Below are positions 42,127 to 51,762 of a DNA stretch of 64,000 nt, piece after piece. The stretch covers positions 6,262,001 through 6,326,000 of the forward strand of contig NZ_CP042968.1 of NCBI RefSeq assembly GCF_001693515.2. The letters run 5' to 3'. Source of the DNA: Bradyrhizobium paxllaeri. Lineage in GTDB: Bacteria; Pseudomonadota; Alphaproteobacteria; Rhizobiales; Xanthobacteraceae. The position numbers and the translations under genes are program-made. Numbering within the stretch: position 1 is the first letter of the stretch; every line of letters starts with the position of its first letter. The notes under the pieces are model-generated. The model was not told the DNA's origin. It worked only from the letters and a program-made list of their open reading frames with translations, and did not search any database.

Positions 42127-42235
42127 CGGTGAAAGCCTTTCTCGACGGTGTTGCGCCTAGCGAGATGACGACAGTCATGGCACGAGCGGCATTAACAGCG
42201 TGACAGCCGAGGAGTTTCTCGGCGAGAAGCAGCCA
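42127..42235 (+). pseudogene. remnant of a TetR-domain gene tail, copy of 17017-17122
   Basis: About 109 bases match the end of the thiol-domain/TetR gene: VKAFLDGVAPSEMTTVMARA then an in-frame stop at 42201-42203, plus 32 conserved bases after it. One in-frame triplet is inserted relative to the other copy. No body of the gene is present upstream; 41856-42126 shows no feature. This indicates that a second copy of the locus once lay here or was moved here. It overlaps the C-terminal end of a small hypothetical gene on the opposite strand. Confidence 0.65.
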
Positions 42236-42509
42236 CAGGAGACGGTTCCTTGGTGAAGTTCACCAGGAATTTGCGGGCCTGAAAGAAGTACAGTTTCCAA
42301 TCGTCCTTCGAGTAGACGTCCGGTAATGCTTCGAGAGCGGAAGCGCGGCTCGGCACATAGCCGGAATCTGGGTTCTTAATGGGGGCACGCAACCATCTCA
42401 AATTGCTGTTCCAGACAGCGGCTTGAACCGCGAAGCAATCTTCAGGGTCCACGTATCCAGCTTGGAAGTCTCCGGTTTCTCCCAATGCTTTCAAAAGCCA
42501 TTCTGACAT
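42192..42509 (-). CDS. hypothetical protein, 105 residues
   Basis: A small protein I do not recognise. It begins SEWLLKALGETGDFQAGYVD and contains WKLYFFQARKFLVNF near the C-terminus; no signal peptide, membrane segment or metal motif is visible. The amino-acid composition is balanced, which supports real coding, but there is no clear ribosome site and the 3' end runs across the TetR-gene remnant. The C-terminal ~15 residues (ASRRETPRLSRC) may therefore be unnatural. Function unknown. Confidence 0.4.
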   Translation of the reverse strand: MSEWLLKALGETGDFQAGYVDPEDCFAVQAAVWNSNLRWLRAPIKNPDSGYVPSRASALEALPDVYSKDDWKLYFFQARKFLVNFTKEPSPVAASRRETPRLSRC

Positions 42510-42580
42510 TTCTCAGCATTATGGGCATTTGAGATCACTAGAGAATTTCTCTTTGTCGAATGACAATTACCCGGCGTTGG

Positions 42581-45379
42581 TCAGTGTTCGGCCGATTGCC
42601 GGTTCATTTTCTCCAAAAGGCCGCGCATCGCGTCGATCTGCTTGCCGAAGCCTGCCCAATCCCCGGACCTCAACAGCTCCATTGCCTGGTTGTAGCGATC
42701 GAGCGCCTCCCGCGCCTCCTGCGCCCTGCTTTCCGCAGGACTCGCACGTGGCATTTCCGTTGCAGTACTCGGCGATGCCGGCGACGCGTTAGTTTCTATG
42801 AAAAGCTCGGACAAGGCCTCGGCAAGTGTCTCTTTCATGACGACATTTTCGCCATACGCCGCGATAACGCGCTTGAGCTCCGGCAATTGTCCGTGGACCG
42901 CGCGCAGATACAGCGGCGATACATAGAGGATCGAATTCTCGATCGGGATCACCAGGAGGTTTCCGCGGATCACCCGCGAGCCCATCTGGTTCCACAGTGA
43001 TATTTGCTGGGAGATCTCCGTGTTCTGATGAATGCGCGCCTCGATCTGGAACGGTCCGTAGACGAGCTTCTCCTTGGGAAATTCGTAGACGATCAGTTTG
43101 CCATAGTCGGGGGCGTCGCAGCGCGCTGCCAGCCATGCGATCATGTTGTCGCGTCGGCTTGGCACCATGGGGAGCATGATAAAGAACTCGGCCTGGGCTT
43201 CTCCGGGCAGCCGCATCACGATGTAGTAAGGGACCATCGGCGTGACGCCGCCGTCACCAGCCGGCTGGCGCGGAAACTGCCAAAGATCCTCGCGGTTATA
43301 GAAAACGTCGGCAGATGCCATGTGATAGGTCTGGTAAAGCTGCGCCTGAATCAGGAAGAGATCCTCGGGATAGCGAATGTGCTTTTGCAGGTCGGGCGGC
43401 ATGGCCGCGAACGGCTTGAACAACCCCGGAAAGATTCGCTGGTAGGTGCCGGCGATCGGGTCCGTCTGGTCCATCAGATAAAAGTCGACGCTGCCGTTAT
43501 AGGCGTCGATGACGGCTTTCACGGAATTGCGGATGTAGTTGAGATTGCGGCTGGGCGCAGGCTGCGCAGAGGGAAAATAGTCGCTGGTCGTATAGGCGTC
43601 CTGGATCCAGAACATCCGCCCCTCGCTGATGACCAGATAGGGGTCGCGGTCGAGACTGAGGAACGGGGCGATCGTGCGAACCCGTTCCCCGACATTGCGC
43701 CGGATCATGATCCGGCTGTCGTCAGTGATGTAGCTGGAGAGCAGCAGGTTCATGTCGTTGAAGTGGTGGGCGAAGATGATCTTTCGCAGCACCCCCGGCA
43801 GCGGGACGCCGCCGGCACCGTCGTAGGACGCGTAGACGTTTTCATTCCCCTTCGGATAGTCGAATTCCGGCGTGGCCGTCCTGACGAGGACGTAGTTGCT
43901 CTTTTCTTGTCCATAATAGATGCGCGGTTCGCGGATTTCGAGGCCACCCTCCGCAACTGGAGGAATGTCGCGCAGGTAGAGCAGCGGAAGCCCCTCGGCG
44001 CTCTTGTGCGTTACCGGGCTCATCACTGCCCCATTGCCGTGGGTGAACAGCAAATGGAGGTTGACCCAGGTCTGGGCGTTAGGCGGCAGCAGCGAGGATC
44101 TGAGCTCGCGTGCCGAGAGCATCACGCTCTGGTAGGTGCCGCGAAACCAGTAGCGGTCGACATCCAGGTCGCTTAATTTGTAGTAGGTGCGTATCTCCTG
44201 CAGCTGCGCGTAGGTATCCGCCAGCGGCTGCCCGTCCCACAATCTGATGTTCTCGATGGTCGCCTTGTTGGCTTCGAGTGTGCGGACGGTAAGGTTCTGT
44301 TCGGCCGGGAATGGCTTCGCCGCGATCCGATCGAGATTATAGGCCTCCCGGGTCAGGCGGATGCTGCGTTCGATATAGGGCCGCTCCAGCTCCAGTTCGT
44401 TCGGTTTGACGTAGAACCGCTGGAACAACATCGGGAGCACGCCGGACAGCAGGAAGGCGCCGCCAAAGACGAGCAGCAGCGCGGCGGTGGGGAGGCGGTA
44501 GGTGCGCACCCACATGTTCGCCCAGGCGGCCAGGGCTGCGGCGACCGAGAGTCCGATCAGCAACCAGAGGACGGGCAGGTCCACATGGATATCGGTGTAG
44601 CTCGCGCCAACCACCACGCCATTGTCTCCGTAGAGCAGCAAATAGCGGTCGAGCCAGTAGGACCATGCCTTCACCGCAAAGAGCAGGCCGAGCAGCGCCG
44701 AGCCGTGGACAACCGCAGTCGGCGAAATCGACCGCCGCTGGACCTGGTATTCGATGTCGCCATGCACCCAGTAGATCATTGCGGCGAAAAGCGCACTCAT
44801 GAACAGCGTCAAGAATGCCCAATTCCTGATGGCGACATAGGCGGGCAGAGAAAACAGATAGAATCCAATTTCCTTGTCATACAGCGGATCGTTCGCGCCA
44901 TATGGCACGTGATAGACGAACTGCAGAATGATGCTCCAGTTGCCGACCTCCGCCCAGGCGACAAGCAGCGCGAGGAGTCCGGCACCGCCAGCAATGGCGC
45001 GGGACCATGGCAACCGATCGCGTATGAATTCTAACGGATCGGGCGGCATCGCAGCCACGAGATTCCAGACGAGACCGGCGGGAAGCCGGCTTCGCCGTCG
45101 TCGAGCAAGGTAAAGTGCGAGCCCGGCGTTTGCCCACACGATGGCGGCGGTTGCCGCGCAGACGACGGAAAAGACTCCGGCCTTCGCGCCGATCGACGTC
45201 CAAAATACCTGCGAGTAGCCGACCGCGGAGAACCACATCCAGTCGACTAGGATGTCGCCGACGAGCGCGAGAAGGATCAGGCAAATTCCGGCGAAGATGG
45301 CAGTCACAATCAGCCCGACCACAGCGTTTCGCCGTGGTGACTTCCGCTCGGGCCCGGTAATCCCGATCGTCATGAACAA
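42581..45379 (-). CDS. UPF0182 (COG1615) family large membrane protein
   Basis: A 932-residue protein. The first ~330 residues carry about seven hydrophobic segments (for example IFAGICLILLALVGDILVDW); the rest is a large hydrophilic domain with PVTHKSAEGLPLLYLRDIPP and NYVLVRTATPEFDYPKGNEN, hallmarks of UPF0182. The C-terminal ~70 residues are a Ser/Ala/Glu linker and helix (AREALDRYNQAMELLRSGDW) seen in many members. The function of the family is not established; it is found widely in actinobacteria, cyanobacteria and some proteobacteria. It stands alone on the minus strand, divergent from the aminotransferase gene. Confidence 0.92.
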   Translation of the reverse strand: MFMTIGITGPERKSPRRNAVVGLIVTAIFAGICLILLALVGDILVDWMWFSAVGYSQVFWTSIGAKAGVFSVVCAATAAIVWANAGLALYLARRRRSRLPAGLVWNLVAAMPPDPLEFIRDRLPWSRAIAGGAGLLALLVAWAEVGNWSIILQFVYHVPYGANDPLYDKEIGFYLFSLPAYVAIRNWAFLTLFMSALFAAMIYWVHGDIEYQVQRRSISPTAVVHGSALLGLLFAVKAWSYWLDRYLLLYGDNGVVVGASYTDIHVDLPVLWLLIGLSVAAALAAWANMWVRTYRLPTAALLLVFGGAFLLSGVLPMLFQRFYVKPNELELERPYIERSIRLTREAYNLDRIAAKPFPAEQNLTVRTLEANKATIENIRLWDGQPLADTYAQLQEIRTYYKLSDLDVDRYWFRGTYQSVMLSARELRSSLLPPNAQTWVNLHLLFTHGNGAVMSPVTHKSAEGLPLLYLRDIPPVAEGGLEIREPRIYYGQEKSNYVLVRTATPEFDYPKGNENVYASYDGAGGVPLPGVLRKIIFAHHFNDMNLLLSSYITDDSRIMIRRNVGERVRTIAPFLSLDRDPYLVISEGRMFWIQDAYTTSDYFPSAQPAPSRNLNYIRNSVKAVIDAYNGSVDFYLMDQTDPIAGTYQRIFPGLFKPFAAMPPDLQKHIRYPEDLFLIQAQLYQTYHMASADVFYNREDLWQFPRQPAGDGGVTPMVPYYIVMRLPGEAQAEFFIMLPMVPSRRDNMIAWLAARCDAPDYGKLIVYEFPKEKLVYGPFQIEARIHQNTEISQQISLWNQMGSRVIRGNLLVIPIENSILYVSPLYLRAVHGQLPELKRVIAAYGENVVMKETLAEALSELFIETNASPASPSTATEMPRASPAESRAQEAREALDRYNQAMELLRSGDWAGFGKQIDAMRGLLEKMNRQSAEH

Positions 45380-45612
45380 ATTATAGCAGAACGAGAAAGG
45401 TGGCGGCGCCTGTCGTGGGCCCTAGCACCTGTTTTTTTGCAACGGCCTTCCTACATCCAAGAAGAGGCGCGCGCATGCCTTACGCGCGCCCAATCGGGAG
45501 AGTGCGCCATGAGCCGTGGTCTCGCGACGCAGTTGCACTTGTGCGCCTTCACCAGCAGCAGGGGTGACATGCCGAGCCGGCGCGAGCGAGGATCGCGGCA
45601 GGAGCGCTTGTC

Positions 45613-46830
45613 ATGACCGATTTCGCTGGCCTTGAATCCCGCTTCGGCGCGGGAAATTACGCGCCATTGCCGGTGACGATCGTCCGCGGGGATGGCGTCT
45701 ACGTGTGGGACGAGGCCGGCCGGCGCTACATCGACATGATGGGAGCGTATTCGGCGGCGAGCTTTGGCCATTGCCATCCGCGCCTCGTCAAGGCGCTGAC
45801 CGAACAGGCGCAGCGTCTGGATACGATCTCGCGCGCTTATTTCAGCGATCGGCTGGGGCCTTTCCTCGCCAGGGCGTGCGAGCTGACCGGTATGGACGCC
45901 GCGTTGCCAATGAACAGCGGCGCTGAAGCCGTCGAGACAGCGCTCAAGGCGGCACGTAAATGGGCCTATAAGGTCAAGGGTGTGCCGACTGACCGGGCCG
46001 GAATCATTGCCGCGGAGGGAAACTTCCACGGCCGTACCATCTCGATCATTGGTTTTTCTTCGCAAGCCCGATATCGCGACGGCTTCGGACCATTCCCGGC
46101 CGGCTTCACGCGCGTGCCGTTCGGCGACGCATCGGCGCTCGCCGCGGCCGTTACCCCTGACACTGCGGCCTTTCTGGTCGAACCAATTCAAGGCGAAGGC
46201 GGGATCAACGTGCCGCCGCCTGGATATCTCACTGAGGCCGCGCGAATCTGCAAAGCGAACAACGTGCTGCTGCTGTGCGACGAGATCCAGAGTGGTCTGG
46301 GACGCACCGGTCGACTGCTCGCGTGCCAGCACGAAGGCGTAACGCCCGATGGTCTGATGCTCGGCAAGGCGCTCGGCGGCGGGATGTTGCCGGTTTCGCT
46401 TTTCCTCGCCCGTCGCGAGGTCATGCAGGTTTTCACTCCCGGTGACCACGGCAGCACGTTCGGAGGCAACCCGATTGCATCAGCGGTTGGATTGGCCGCC
46501 CTCGACACTCTGATCGACGAGCGATTGATTGAACGTGCCGCGACTGTCGGCGCGCATCTCCTCAATCGGCTCTCTGCGATCAAAAATCCGATCATTCGCG
46601 AGGTGCGCGGTCGCGGTCTGTTCGCCGGGGTCGAGTTACACAGCAACATGGCACGCGCCGGTACGGTGATCGGGCACTTGCTTCAGGCGGGAGTTCTGAC
46701 CAAAGATACCCACCGGAACACGATACGCTTTGCGCCCCCCTTGATTATCGACGAATCACAGGTGGATTGGGCCGTAGAGCGATTGACCGAAGTGCTGGAC
46801 GAGCTCGCCGCATCGACGGTTCAGGCCTAG
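45613..46830 (+). CDS. rocD: ornithine aminotransferase
   Basis: A 405-residue class III PLP aminotransferase predicted to convert ornithine and 2-oxoglutarate to glutamate-5-semialdehyde and glutamate. Seen: NYAPLPVTIVRGDGVYVWDE at the start, NSGAEAVETALKAARKW (phosphate site), LLCDEIQSGLGRTG (PLP Asp), LGKALGGGMLPVS (Schiff-base Lys) and PGDHGSTFGGNPIA. The N-terminal NYAPLPV and the DHGSTFGGNP loop are characteristic of the ornithine enzyme. AGGAG lies upstream of the ATG. No arginase or proline gene is adjacent. The 233-base divergent gap to the UPF0182 gene shows a GC hairpin (45466-45490) and nothing else. Confidence 0.93.
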   Translation: MTDFAGLESRFGAGNYAPLPVTIVRGDGVYVWDEAGRRYIDMMGAYSAASFGHCHPRLVKALTEQAQRLDTISRAYFSDRLGPFLARACELTGMDAALPMNSGAEAVETALKAARKWAYKVKGVPTDRAGIIAAEGNFHGRTISIIGFSSQARYRDGFGPFPAGFTRVPFGDASALAAAVTPDTAAFLVEPIQGEGGINVPPPGYLTEAARICKANNVLLLCDEIQSGLGRTGRLLACQHEGVTPDGLMLGKALGGGMLPVSLFLARREVMQVFTPGDHGSTFGGNPIASAVGLAALDTLIDERLIERAATVGAHLLNRLSAIKNPIIREVRGRGLFAGVELHSNMARAGTVIGHLLQAGVLTKDTHRNTIRFAPPLIIDESQVDWAVERLTEVLDELAASTVQA

Positions 46831-46946
46831 CGGCCGCCAATGTTGGGCAAGCCCGCTCCGATCCCGTCGCGGCGCCGGTCGACCGTCGGGTCCATGACGA
46901 CGCACCAGTGGTGAAAGACTCCCACATGAACTTGCGAATTTGAGAC

Positions 46947-47870
46947 ATGGTCGCTACCAGCGGGCGCACCGTCACCGTATTCGGCGGAACCGGATTTCTC
47001 GGCCGCCGCGTCGTTCAACGTCTGAGCCATCGCGGATTCCCGGTTCGGATTGCGTCAAGGCATCCGGATCGCAGAAATAGTCAGCCTGGCCGCGACGATC
47101 CGCAACTTCAATCCGTAGAGGCCAATGTTCACGACGAGCGATCGGTCGCGGATGCGCTTGCCGGCGCTTACGGCGTTGTAAATGCAGTCAGTCTTTACGT
47201 CGAGCACGGACTGGACACTTTTCATTCCGTTCACGTCGAATCTGCCCGACGAGTGGCAGTGCAAGCGCGCCGGGCCGGTGTCGAACGGCTCGTTCATGTT
47301 TCAGGAATAGGCGCGGATGCCGCGTCACAATCGCGGTACATCCGAAAGCGCGGCGAAGGCGAACTTGCGGTCCGGGCCGCGTTCCCTGATGCAACTTTCA
47401 TCCGACCGGCGGTGATGTTTGGATCGGACGACGCGTTTCTCACAACCATCCTTACACTGCTCCGCCGGCTTCCGATCTATCCGATGTTCGGCCGCGGCCA
47501 GACCAGATTGCAGCCGGTCTATGTGGAGGATGTTGCCGAGGCGATTGGCCGGATCATGCAGCGAGCGCAGAGGCCTTCAGCGATCTTCGAATTCGGCGGC
47601 CCTCGCGTCTACTCTTACGAGGAGCTTCTCAGGGCCGTTGCGCGCCAGGCCGGCGTTGCGTCCCACCTGATTCCAATCCCGATCGCGCTTTGGCACGCAC
47701 TCGCATGGGCCTCCGAAATGCTCCCGAGTCCGCCCCTCACTCGCAATCAAGTGGAACTGATGCAGATCGACACCTTGTCGTCGCCGGAGTTGCCTGGATT
47801 TTCTGAACTTGAGATTTCGCCGCTCTCGGTCGAGGCAATACTCCAAGCGATGCTGTCGAATAGCGGTTGA
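46947..47870 (+). CDS. NDUFA9-like atypical SDR / NAD(P)-binding protein
   Basis: A 307-residue extended-type SDR with the cofactor motif TVFGGTGFLGRRVVQRL and RHPDRR after strand 2. LVHVSGIGADAASQSRYIRK and FIRPAVMFGSDDAFL match the complex I NDUFA9-subunit-like family, also seen as stand-alone epimerase-like proteins in rhizobia. The catalytic Tyr/Lys pair is not obvious, so it may be a binding or assembly protein. It lies 116 bases after ornithine aminotransferase; no Nuo genes are nearby. The ribosome site is weak. Confidence 0.87.
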   Translation: MVATSGRTVTVFGGTGFLGRRVVQRLSHRGFPVRIASRHPDRRNSQPGRDDPQLQSVEANVHDERSVADALAGAYGVVNAVSLYVEHGLDTFHSVHVESARRVAVQARRAGVERLVHVSGIGADAASQSRYIRKRGEGELAVRAAFPDATFIRPAVMFGSDDAFLTTILTLLRRLPIYPMFGRGQTRLQPVYVEDVAEAIGRIMQRAQRPSAIFEFGGPRVYSYEELLRAVARQAGVASHLIPIPIALWHALAWASEMLPSPPLTRNQVELMQIDTLSSPELPGFSELEISPLSVEAILQAMLSNSG

Positions 47871-47964
47871 AAGAGGCTTCTCGGTCAATCCGCTTCCGCA
47901 GACGCGCCGCATCGAGTCAGCGGAATTCGAACAATCTCGGACTCTGGGTCTCGGCCGGCCCGAT

Positions 47965-48318
47965 TCAGCAGGTAACGTGAAAAAGGCCGATCTTCTTCGC
48001 GCGCGAATTGTTGAACGTACGAATCGCGTCGGGGGTCGGCTGCAACAGGACCGTGCAACCCTTTTTCGCAAAATACGCCTCAGCTTCCGGCGATAGATGC
48101 ACATTGCCCATCTGGCCCGAGCCAAGAATCAGCTGCTCGCATCCGTCCTCAAAGACGAACTTCGCCTCGTCCTTCGAGAGGACATGCGAGGTGCCGTAGT
48201 ACTTCTTCGACAGCTTCTTCTTCCGCTTTGCTACTTCGCCGGACAGACGGATGATCACGTCGTGTTCATACGTCTTTCCGTCAATCGTGATGGTGCCGAA
48301 TGTAGTGCGTTCGATCTC
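47965..48318 (-). CDS. Mth938-like domain protein
   Basis: A 117-residue member of the Mth938/NDUFAF3-like family: TFGTITIDGKTYEHDVII, KKLSKKYYGTSHVLSKDEA, LILGSGQMGNVHLSPEAEAY and LLQPTPDAIRTFNN are the family landmarks. ATG 48318 is chosen because GAGAGG precedes it and homology begins there; a frame to 48396 is open. Mitochondrial relatives help assemble complex I, which is of interest because the neighbouring convergent gene encodes an NDUFA9-like protein. The bacterial function is unknown. Confidence 0.87.
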   Translation of the reverse strand, partial: EIERTTFGTITIDGKTYEHDVIIRLSGEVAKRKKKLSKKYYGTSHVLSKDEAKFVFEDGCEQLILGSGQMGNVHLSPEAEAYFAKKGCTVLLQPTPDAIRTFNNSRAKKIGLFHVTC

Positions 48319-48497
48319 CATAGCCTGACCTCTCATGATCTCGGCACAAGGCGCTACCCTCGTCGGCGACGAGCCGCCTCGGTTTCCGACCAACACAGCA
48401 GAATGCTACCCTTCATGCTCCCATCTGGAGCAACGTCGTCGACGCCCTCCTGTCTCCGACCCTTTGGACGCCGCGTTGCCGCAATTCGCTATTGCGC

Positions 48498-50144
48498 CTA
48501 CCCGATGATCTGGAACGCGTCAGCCGCCCGCAACACGGTGCCGTCCTCCCAGTGACGTCCGATCAGCATCATGCCGACGGGGAGCCCCGCCGACATGCCT
48601 GCCGAAACCGTGGCGGCAGGATGGCCAGTGACGTCGAACGGGCAAGTGTTGGAAATCATTTCGAGTGCGCGCGCAACATAGTCCTCACGGCTCGCGTCCG
48701 GCGCTGGGAGTAGCGTGGCCTTCAAAGGTAATGTCGGCATGAGCAGGAGATCGACGCCTTTGAGCGCCTCATCGTAGGCGGCGCGTAGGACGCGCGAGAG
48801 GTTTTGGGCCTTGGCGTAGTAGCGGCCCTGGTAATTGTCCTGCATGTACTGGCCGAGCAGGACAACGAGCTTGACGGTCTCCGAAAGGTCGTTAGCGCGC
48901 GCTCGCCGGCTCCGGCCGTAGAAATCCAGAAGAGAAGTTGTGTAGTGCCCCTTCCAGTTGGTTCCCATGCTGTTGCCGGCGACCATCAGCGCCGTGGCGC
49001 CCTCGACAGCGATAGCATTCCAGATATGGATGCCATCGCGGTGGAGAGGGATCGATACCTCGCTTACAGTCCCTCCTACTCGCGTCAAGCGCTGTGCCGC
49101 CTCGCGCACCATGGCGTCGACATCGGGCTCGGAATTGGGCCAGCCAAACCCCTCGTTAACGATCCCGATCCGGAGGCCCCGGGCGTCTCCGGTGAGCTGT
49201 TTAGTGTACGCTTCCGTACGCAGTCCCGCCGGTTGGCGCGGGTCGAGGCCGTCGGCTCCGGCGAGCACCTCGAGAAGCCGGGCGGCATCGCCGGCGGTAC
49301 GGGCAATGGGCCCGGTATGATCAAGTGTTAGTTCAATCGGGAAGACACCTGTGTAGGGCACAAGCCCGTGCGTGGGCTTGTGGCCGACCGCTCCGCAGAA
49401 AGAGCTGGGAATTCGGATCGACCCTCCCTGGTCGCCCCCGATGGCCATGTCGCACTCGCCGGCGACGACGAGCGCCGCACTGCCGCTGGAGGAGCCTCCT
49501 GCAGATCGCTTCGGATCGTGCGGATTAAGTACGGGCCCAGTATCGGATGTATGGCTACCGCCCGAGAAGCAAAGATGCTCGCACACGGCCTTGCCGACGA
49601 TCTCTCCACCAGCATCGAGGATGCGGGTCACAATGGTTGCGTCCACGTCGGGTACGTAACCTTCCAGCACGTTGGAACCGTTCATCATCGGGATGCCGGC
49701 AACGCACACGTTATCTTTGAGAGCGATTTTCTTGCCCGCGAGAGGCCCCGACGTTGCGCCTTTGATCGAGCACCTCCAGTACCAGGCGTTGAGCCGATTG
49801 TCCGAGGCACCTGGACGGAACCCCGCGTCTCGCGGGTACTTCACCGCCAATGTCGGCTCCGCGAACTGGTCCAAGCGACGGTACGACGCGAGCACACCGT
49901 CCATGAGGTTGCGGAATGACGTCAGATCGTCGCGGCTGAGAGCCAAGTTGTAGGATCTGGCGATGCGCTCCAGTTCAGCCAGCGGTGGCTTGCGCAGAAT
50001 CCGCGGCGCCGTCGCCGTCGAGGGTGGCGCTTGTATGCCCGCCTCGGCGGCCGCACGAACGGGCGTTGCCGCCGCGGCGACAACGGTTGCTGCTGCGCCG
50101 GCACGAAGGAAGCGACGACGTGAATAGTCTGGCGAGGCTCTCAT
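48498..50144 (-). CDS. TAT-exported amidase
   Basis: A 548-residue amidase-signature enzyme with a twin-arginine signal peptide (YSRRRFLRAGAAATVVAAAA). The Ser-Ser-Lys triad is visible: Lys in GKKIALKDNVCVAG, the cis-Ser region in SAGGSSSGSAALVVAGECD and the nucleophile Ser in GGDQGGSIRIPSSF. It is therefore probably an active periplasmic amide hydrolase. It ends 101 bases from the Mth938-like gene on the same strand. The substrate may be an aryl or aliphatic amide; no amide-specific importer is adjacent. Confidence 0.92.
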   Translation of the reverse strand: MRASPDYSRRRFLRAGAAATVVAAAATPVRAAAEAGIQAPPSTATAPRILRKPPLAELERIARSYNLALSRDDLTSFRNLMDGVLASYRRLDQFAEPTLAVKYPRDAGFRPGASDNRLNAWYWRCSIKGATSGPLAGKKIALKDNVCVAGIPMMNGSNVLEGYVPDVDATIVTRILDAGGEIVGKAVCEHLCFSGGSHTSDTGPVLNPHDPKRSAGGSSSGSAALVVAGECDMAIGGDQGGSIRIPSSFCGAVGHKPTHGLVPYTGVFPIELTLDHTGPIARTAGDAARLLEVLAGADGLDPRQPAGLRTEAYTKQLTGDARGLRIGIVNEGFGWPNSEPDVDAMVREAAQRLTRVGGTVSEVSIPLHRDGIHIWNAIAVEGATALMVAGNSMGTNWKGHYTTSLLDFYGRSRRARANDLSETVKLVVLLGQYMQDNYQGRYYAKAQNLSRVLRAAYDEALKGVDLLLMPTLPLKATLLPAPDASREDYVARALEMISNTCPFDVTGHPAATVSAGMSAGLPVGMMLIGRHWEDGTVLRAADAFQIIG

Positions 50145-50798
50145 GGCATATCCTCCCTCGACCGATGGGTTGCCTTCTCAAATCCACCGCTCGCCCTAAA
50201 GTGTCGGGGGGACCGTCTGGTGGTCGGTGGCCGCGACGGTCACCAAGCGGCGGCCGCCGACGCTGCGGCCGGCGTGCCAAGCTGCAACATCACAATGAGT
50301 CCTTGCATCCGGACGGGGCTGAGGCGCAGCAGCCGCATGAGATTGGGACGTGGGACCCGGCCGAGCGGATCGAAACTGCAATTAAGGCCTGTACGGGATG
50401 CCTCCGGCATCCTCGCGCGGACTGCGGCGCAACGCGCCGTCCAGCAGCAGATTATCGTGCAGCTACCGGCGATCTTCAAGAGCTTCTTTCATGGTCCGCG
50501 CTTGGCAGCCAAATCGCGGAGCCATTCCACGACACACGCACGGGTCCATCACGATTATGTCGTGCGAGCCTACCTGTACGATCGGGTCAGGCTCACTTCA
50601 AAACTTCAGTCTTCGCGATTTCACCGCACCCGGTATTTGCTCATGTAATGTTTGCGCAGGATCTTGCGGGTCTGCTCCGCAAGGCGCCTGTTAGCGTCAG
50701 CTTGCGGCTTGTCGCAGCGCTCGGGCGGCTTCGGCCGATGCGGATGTGGGCGCTGTTTGGTCGAACGTTGCCTTCGGGTCAAAGCGGCAGGCCATTGC
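50145..50798. other. 654-base stretch without a convincing gene
   Basis: Forward and reverse frames are open through this GC-rich stretch, but none shows a recognisable domain or a good start site. It lies between the amidase start and the end of the SAM hydrolase gene, both on the minus strand, so it should include the amidase promoter. I see no repeat, RNA gene or terminator. Confidence 0.45.
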
Positions 50799-51527
50799 TC
50801 ATGCGACGATTTCGACCGGACTGCCGATGGCAAGACCGAGATCGCGGTCCGCTCGCCCCTGATTAACGGCAATTTCGGCCAGCCCGTTGGAGTTCTCATA
50901 CCAGAAAGCCGCGCCTGGCGGCAGATCACTGAAGGTCCTCGCGCGGTCCAGAAACCGCCCCACCGCTCCGAGCCTTGCGCCCGCCGGCAGCATAGCCGCC
51001 CTCAGCCCGGTCATCGCATTGCCGTAGTGATCGACGTAGACGATCTCGCAGAGGTCGTCCGGCCAGTCTGCTCGGCGATCTGCGCCATCGTGACGTGGCC
51101 GGCCGGGGGGCGGATCACCGCGCGCCAGCATGGCTGCCACTGGGGCGAAGAGGTCGCGCCCGTGAAAGCTGGCCGAGAGATGCTTCGGCTTCCAGTCGAT
51201 ATCCCAGCTGCGCGTCTCTCGGGCTCTGCGCTGGATCAATTCAAACAAGCCGTTGCCGGGGCCGATATACCAGCGGCCGTCCGCCTCGAGAAAAATGGAT
51301 GGCCGCGTTCCGCCGACGCCGGGATCGACAACGCAGAGAAAGGCGGTTCGTACCGGAAACCATTCGGCATAGGCCGCCAACAGATACGCCGATGCCTTGG
51401 GATTGCCGACTGGCGCATCGGAGAAGAGGTCGATAACGGGTATGCCCGGCGCCACCTGGTGCAGCACCGCCTTCATCTGACCCGTATATGGGCCGTTCAA
51501 CCCAAAATCCGTGAACAGCGCAATCAT
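50799..51527 (-). CDS. S-adenosylmethionine hydrolase (SAM hydroxide adenosyltransferase, DUF62)
   Basis: A 242-residue member of the family that includes fluorinase and chlorinase. Family segments: MIALFTDFGLNGPYTGQM at the N-terminus, VVDPGVGGTRPSIFLEADGR, WYIGPGNGLF, FHGRDLFAPVAAMLA, and IVYVDHYGNAMTGL in the C-terminal domain. The Asp-His-Arg pattern and lack of the halogenase loop point to the hydroxide-type enzyme that cleaves SAM to adenosine and methionine. ATG 51527 matches the family start; a frame to 51599 adds a Lys/Arg-rich leader. No metabolic partners are adjacent. Confidence 0.9.
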   Translation of the reverse strand: MIALFTDFGLNGPYTGQMKAVLHQVAPGIPVIDLFSDAPVGNPKASAYLLAAYAEWFPVRTAFLCVVDPGVGGTRPSIFLEADGRWYIGPGNGLFELIQRRARETRSWDIDWKPKHLSASFHGRDLFAPVAAMLARGDPPPGRPRHDGADRRADWPDDLCEIVYVDHYGNAMTGLRAAMLPAGARLGAVGRFLDRARTFSDLPPGAAFWYENSNGLAEIAVNQGRADRDLGLAIGSPVEIVA

Positions 51528-51762
51528 GTTGTCATCTTGCCCACTGCGCCGGCGCCTCGCAACGATTTCGCGCTTGCAATGGCAACCGTTGGGACTCATT
51601 ACCGATAGCCACGACGCAACAGATCGTCCGCAGCTTAAGCCAGATCACCCCTCCCCGCGCGGTCATCTTGACGGACGCTCGGCTGCGATCACTTCGGGCT
51701 TTGTATCCCGCTCGCAACGTCGCGGCCGGTCAGCGTTATGCCTTGCCTGATCCTTTGGCTCG

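Noticed and set aside
45466..45490. GC hairpin in the divergent region between UPF0182 and ornithine aminotransferase genes
   Set aside because: GGCGCGC/GCGCGCC is a low-complexity GC palindrome in a divergent promoter region with no T run; not enough to call a terminator or an operator.
49985..50866. 293-codon plus-strand frame across the start of the amidase and the gap after it
   Set aside because: Arg/Cys/Pro-rich, no ribosome site, no domain, and it overlaps the TAT signal of the amidase on the other strand.
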